NCBI GenBank assembly: GCA_021371965.1
Contig: JAJFVE010000148.1
Coordinates: forward strand, 33,341-97,340
Reading direction: 5' to 3'
Length of the DNA stretch: 64,000 nucleotides
Source: Planctomycetaceae bacterium
Lineage (GTDB): Bacteria; Planctomycetota; Phycisphaerae; SM23-33
The notes beneath the pieces were generated by a model, which saw nothing but the letters and a program-made list of their open reading frames with translations, was not told the origin of the DNA and did not search any database. Below, in pieces: positions 60,796 to 64,000 of the stretch. The position numbers were made by a program, and so were the translations under genes. Position 1 is the first letter of the stretch; each line of letters starts with the position of its first letter.

Positions 60796-61644
60796 ATGCC
60801 CGATCCCGCCAAGACCGCCCTGCACGACAAGCACGTTGAAGCCGGCGCCGCCATGTCCGACGTGGACGGCTTCCTGATGCCCCTGCACTACGGCGACGCC
60901 ACCGGCGAGGCCGCCGCCGCACAGACCCGTGCGGCGGTCTTCGACATCTCCTCCATCGGGCGAATCCGAATCAAGGGCAGCGGGGCGGTGGACCTGCTCG
61001 AGCGCCTCTGCACAGCCGACGCCTCGCACCAGGAAGACGACACCAGCCGCCTGACGCTCCTGTGCGACGCGGCTGGCAAGATCATTGACATTTGCATGAT
61101 CGCGCGGCTGGAGGACGAGTGGCTGCTGACGTGCAGCCCCTCGCGGCGCGGCGCCGTCATGGCGCACCTGGACGCGCAGGCGGGCGACTTTGACGTCAAG
61201 ATCAAGGACACCACCGACAGCAGCACGATGCTCTGGCTCTGCGGCCCCCAAGCCGGGCGAATCCTCGATGGCGTGCTCCCGGAGAAGGTCTCGCCGCTGA
61301 AGCGTGGGCAGGGCAAATCCGGTTCTTACGTGATCGCCAAGTACGTGGCCACGCGAACCGGCCTGACGAAGCTCTGGTCGCTGGAGGTGATCTTCCCCAA
61401 TCTGCTGGCGGGGCAGGCATGGCGGTTCATCACCCAGAAGGCCGGCGACAACGCCATCAAGCCCGCCGGCACGCAAGCCCGCGACGCCCTGCGCACGCAG
61501 GCGAACCTGCCCGCCTGGGGCGCCGGGATCGACGAGAACACCAACCCCTTTGCCGCCGGTCTGGCGCGGGCGATAGATTTCAATCACAACTTCCTTGGAC
61601 GAGCGGCGCTGGAAAAACTGTCTGCTACGCCTACGCCCGGTTGA
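60796..61644 (+). CDS. GcvT-like protein, C-terminus lost at the RAYT element
   Basis: 282 residues from ATG 60796; usual GcvT proteins have about 360. The N-terminal fold is good (TALHDKHVEAGAAMSDVDGF, AAVFDISSIGRIRIKGSGAV). NHNFLGRAALEKL is the usual joint to the C-terminal beta-barrel, which is absent. The last three residues before the stop (TPG) and the TGA lie within the inverted repeat that bounds the transposase element. Either the protein has adapted to the loss (a short YgfZ/GcvT-type) or it is a truncated pseudogene. Tetrahydrofolate binding would rely on the remaining domain. Confidence 0.8.
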   Translation: MPDPAKTALHDKHVEAGAAMSDVDGFLMPLHYGDATGEAAAAQTRAAVFDISSIGRIRIKGSGAVDLLERLCTADASHQEDDTSRLTLLCDAAGKIIDICMIARLEDEWLLTCSPSRRGAVMAHLDAQAGDFDVKIKDTTDSSTMLWLCGPQAGRILDGVLPEKVSPLKRGQGKSGSYVIAKYVATRTGLTKLWSLEVIFPNLLAGQAWRFITQKAGDNAIKPAGTQARDALRTQANLPAWGAGIDENTNPFAAGLARAIDFNHNFLGRAALEKLSATPTPG

Positions 61645-61650
61645 AGCGAA

Positions 61651-61805
61651 GCGGAAACCGGGGTCTCCCCGACTCTTCCCAATGGAGAGAGCGCGGAAAC
61701 CGGGGTCTCCCAGACTCTTCCTAATGGAAAGAGCGCGGAAACCGGGGTCTCCCCGACCTCCTCCCAATTGAAGACCGCGGAAACCGAATTTCCCCGACTC
61801 TTCCC
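61651..61805 (+). repeat. REP array, four copies at exact 42-bp period
   Basis: Copies begin at 61651, 61693, 61735 and 61777. The unit is GCGGAAACCGGGGTCTCCCC followed by GACTCTTCC, containing a CGGGG-TCT-CCCCG hairpin, with 13-base spacers. The fourth is altered in the stem (CCGAATTTCCCC). On the right of the gene, inverted copies start near 62382 (missing part of the stem) and 62421. Confidence 0.9.
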
Positions 61806-61836
61806 AACGCAAGCCCCTCACCGTTACAATCCCTCA

Positions 61837-62382
61837 ATGCCCACTGTGGGGAAAGCATGGCGGCACGTGATCATTTCCACGCTCAACAGTTGGTTGCCCG
61901 GCGATGCACGCGGGTGGCGCAGCTATCGCCACAAGCGACACTCCAGCGGCGATTACAGGAACCCGCCACCGCCGGGCGAACACGCGGGGCTGTTGAAGTA
62001 CTGCAAAGATCGCAGTGGGCAACCCCTGGTGATCCCTCGCTCGATTCGAGCGACGGTAGGGAAGGCAATGATTGACACATTGATCGCGCGAGGGCATCGG
62101 GTGCTCGCGATTTCGGTCAGCGGACAGCATTCGCACCTGCTGGTGGAGCTTCCGGACGATCTTACGGCGATCCGCCGGATCATAGGCGACGCCAAGAGCA
62201 GGTCCTCCCTCGCCATTCGACAGCAGATGCCTGGTCGGGTCTGGTCTGCGCGCGGGACGTACCTGCGGATCGAGAACCGCCGCCACCACGTCTGCACGTT
62301 CGACTACATCCTCACGCAACAATCAGAGGGTGCGTGGACGTGGTCGTTTCGGGAGGAAGCGCGGGGGGAGCACAGGTTGTAG
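61837..62382 (+). CDS. REP-associated tyrosine transposase (RAYT, Y1/IS200-like)
   Basis: 181 residues. The HUH motif is SGQHSHLLVELP (His-Ser-His), and the catalytic Tyr is in VCTFDYILTQQ. Such proteins cut single-stranded REP DNA and are domesticated, single-copy relatives of IS200/IS605 transposases. The cognate REP units flank it on both sides in opposite orientation. The codon use is similar to neighbours. It may spread REP units around the genome, though no other copies of this unit were found in the window. Confidence 0.9.
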   Translation: MPTVGKAWRHVIISTLNSWLPGDARGWRSYRHKRHSSGDYRNPPPPGEHAGLLKYCKDRSGQPLVIPRSIRATVGKAMIDTLIARGHRVLAISVSGQHSHLLVELPDDLTAIRRIIGDAKSRSSLAIRQQMPGRVWSARGTYLRIENRRHHVCTFDYILTQQSEGAWTWSFREEARGEHRL

Positions 62383-62473
62383 AAGAGTCGGGGAGACGGG
62401 TTTGTGAGTCTTGATTAGCGAAGGATCGGGGAGACCCCGGTTTCCGCTTCGCTACAACCGGGCGTGGTGGGGA

Positions 62474-63499
62474 TCACGAATTGCTGATGGCGATGAGTTT
62501 TTCCAGCGCGGCGCCGGCGGCGCGCGAGTCGATGGATTTGGCGGCGAGGGGAATCGCTCCGCCGATGTCGTCTGCTTTGCCCGCCACGGCGATGGCGGCG
62601 GCGGCGTTGAGCAGGACGATATCTCGCGCCGGGCCCTTCTTCCCGGAAAGCACATCGCGAATGATCCCCGCCGACTCTGCTGCGGAAGACACCATCAGGT
62701 CTTCGCTCCTGGCTCGTGCCAGCCCGAAATCATCGGGCTCGACGGTGCAGGTGACGATGTTGCTCTCGTGCAGTTCGGTCACGCGCGTGGGGCAGGTAGT
62801 GGAGATTTCGTCCAGCCCGTCGTCGGCGTGAACGACGAACGCCCGCACCGCCCCCAGCGATGCCAGCACGCGGGCGATGGTCTCGGTCAGGGCCGCATCG
62901 AAAACGCCCATCACCTGCCGCTGCGCGCCAGCCGGGTTCGTCAGCGGGCCCAGCAGGTTGAAGATCGTCCGCACGGCCAGGGCCTTGCGCACCGGCCCGG
63001 CGTATCGCATGGCGGGGTGGCACGTCACGGCGAAGCAGAAGCACACGCCGGCCTCGCGCAGGCAGCGGGCGGCGGTCTCGGCCGAGGCCTGGATATTCAC
63101 GCCCAGCGCCGCCAGCACGTCGGCCGACCCGCTGGCCCGGGTGTGGGTGCGGTTGCCGTGCTTGGCCACGGCCACGCCCGCCCCGGCCGCGACGAGTGCG
63201 GCGGCTGTGGAGATGTTGAACGTGCTGATGCCCGTTCCGCCGGTTCCGCAGGTATCGACGACGTCGCGCCCATGGGCGTCGATGGCCGTGGCGTGCTCGC
63301 GCATGGCGCGGGCGGCCCCGGCGATCTCATCGACGCTGTGCCCCTTGACCGCCATCGCCACCAGCAGCCCGGCGATCTGGGCCTCGGACCACTGCCCGTC
63401 CATGATGGCCCCAAAGGCCGCGTGGGCCTGGGCGGCCGAGAGGTTCTCGCCGTTGACGACCTGGCTCAGGATCGACGCATATGCCTGCGGATGGTTCAT
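62474..63499 (-). CDS. trpD: Anthranilate phosphoribosyltransferase
   Basis: 341 residues, full length. GEGG-like phosphoribosyl sites: DTCGTGGTGISTFNISTA, VAKHGNRTHTR, FNLLGPLTNPAGAQRQVMGV. The start ATG follows GAGGAAG. It transfers phosphoribose to anthranilate in tryptophan synthesis. No other trp gene is adjacent. The stop is eight bases from the RAYT element, which did not remove coding sequence here. The upstream region to the end of the window contains no other gene. Confidence 0.97.
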   Translation of the reverse strand: MNHPQAYASILSQVVNGENLSAAQAHAAFGAIMDGQWSEAQIAGLLVAMAVKGHSVDEIAGAARAMREHATAIDAHGRDVVDTCGTGGTGISTFNISTAAALVAAGAGVAVAKHGNRTHTRASGSADVLAALGVNIQASAETAARCLREAGVCFCFAVTCHPAMRYAGPVRKALAVRTIFNLLGPLTNPAGAQRQVMGVFDAALTETIARVLASLGAVRAFVVHADDGLDEISTTCPTRVTELHESNIVTCTVEPDDFGLARARSEDLMVSSAAESAGIIRDVLSGKKGPARDIVLLNAAAAIAVAGKADDIGGAIPLAAKSIDSRAAGAALEKLIAISNS

Positions 63500-64000
63500 G
63501 GTCTTCCTCGGGTGGGATTATAGCGGGAACGGGGAGAGCGGGATTGGGAAAAGATTTAAGAAGATTAAGAGGATTAAGAGCAGTCAGAAATCGCTTGTGC
63601 GACTCGTTAGCGGTGGGCCTCTCGGTTCGCCGAAGCCTCTGGCGAAGTCGGCTGCCCCGCGCGTTTGGGCGGCGAAAGTGCGTTCGGTGGCAACGGCTGC
63701 GCCCGCTGAATAGGCGCTGCGGGTGTATAAGGGTAAAATACCACGGCGCTCAGCAATCTGACCGCAAGGTACGAAGCTGATGAATGATGAAATGGCGCAT
63801 GACGGCGTCCCCAGATAGTGGTGTCCCCGGATAGTGTAGCCTGACGCCCGCTGCACTTCCTTGCACTTTGTTGTACTTTTCACAGCGGTTCCGCGGATAG
63901 CGGCGATATGGGCGCAGGGCCAAAAGACATCCGGCCAAGGTAACAATTGTCCTTTCTTGTCTGTTTTGCGCGTAATTCAAACAACGAGTGTATTATAAGC
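63500..64000. other. Non-coding stretch with repeats
   Basis: No gene seen. It has GATTAAGAG 9-bp-period units (63554-63580), a degenerate GTTAGCGG head (about 63606), and two direct copies of GTCCCC(A/G)GATAGTG at 63807-63820 and 63823-63836. The last bases (TATTATAA near 63990) could be a -10 box for a gene beyond the window. Confidence 0.5.

Larger units (their letters stand above)
61633..62465. mobile_element. RAYT element bounded by inverted REP repeats
   Basis: 833 bp. The left boundary (ACGCCCGGTTGAAGCGAAGC...) and right boundary are complementary over about 40 bp with one mismatch. Between them lie a four-copy REP array, the transposase gene and one degenerate inverted copy. This matches the REPtron arrangement. 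It separates the truncated gcvT-like gene from trpD by only eight bases on the right. Confidence 0.85.

Noticed and set aside
61651..61805. 42-bp-period array as a CRISPR
   Set aside because: Spacers are only about 13 bp and similar to each other, no cas genes are near, and the units flank a RAYT in inverted orientation.
1..64000. tRNA, rRNA or tmRNA genes
   Set aside because: No cloverleaf-type arms or conserved rRNA motifs were seen in any spacer, though I could not run a covariance search.

Overview
The window is GC-rich bacterial chromosome, most likely from a planctomycete (Planctomycetota, perhaps Phycisphaerae or a near relative). The signs are a PEP-CTERM-tailed surface protein, a sulfatase, Gfo/Idh/MocA oxidoreductase, GH172 and GH29 carbohydrate enzymes, a large PQQ-like beta-propeller protein, DciA instead of a DnaC-type loader, a flotillin/NfeD operon and a type II fatty-acid-like cluster with an oversized acyl carrier protein. 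Several starts lack a clear Shine-Dalgarno sequence. I found no rRNA, tRNA, CRISPR array, phage or plasmid genes.

Layout. 1-4.6 kb: 3' part of a PAS histidine kinase and a large membrane protein with an extreme Gly-Gln repeat. 4.7-5.1 kb: an ORF-less element with terminal inverted repeats and a fossil PEP-CTERM tail. 5.2-11.9 kb (minus): a GH-like protein coupled to a GH172 protein, then the nfeD(long)-nfeD(short)-floA operon. 12-16.9 kb: SGNH hydrolase, small membrane protein, PIN toxin/small partner/zinc peptidase set, oxidoreductase. 17.3-20 kb (plus): an Rrf2 regulator, sirohaem sulfite reductase and APS reductase, a compact sulfate-assimilation operon with a recognisable promoter and palindrome. 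20.2-28.8 kb: unknown membrane protein, sulfatase, a second GH-like paralogue, a ParE toxin-antitoxin pair and a giant acyl-CoA dehydratase activase. 29-40 kb: PEP-CTERM protein, alpha-L-fucosidase, MBL hydrolase, prenyltransferase-repeat protein, MtfA-like peptidase, thioredoxin-like lipoprotein, DciA, nitrilase, PQQ propeller with an inserted Rossmann domain. 40-44.2 kb (minus): FabZ-like, ACP, FabZ-like, KS-beta, KS-alpha. 44.4-50.6 kb: CBM48 protein, class II aldolase, GNAT enzyme, PdxA, riboflavin synthase, YchF-like GTPase. 50.7-59 kb (plus): AsmA-like giant, polytopic TPR membrane protein, MGDG-synthase-type glycosyltransferase, divergent thymidylate synthase. 59-64 kb: secreted low-complexity protein, a GcvT-like gene cut short by a REP-associated transposase element, and trpD.

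How it fits together. The kb 40-44 operon looks like a dedicated acyl/polyketide chain builder: one active ketosynthase, one partner lacking catalytic residues, two hotdog dehydratases and one extended ACP. The AsmA/TPR/glycosyltransferase set suggests envelope glycolipid synthesis and transport. Fucosidase, fuculose-phosphate-type aldolase, sulfatase, GH172 and oxidoreductase suggest breakdown of sulfated, fucose-containing glycans.

The most unusual layer is intergenic. Many spacers hold repetitive, palindromic DNA: a 42-bp-period REP array around a RAYT transposase, two dispersed elements with inverted ends, GTTAGCGG-headed palindromes, large nested GC-rich palindromes, and a varied set of 7-, 8- and 9-bp-period repeats, often paired as inverted repeats at gene 3' ends.
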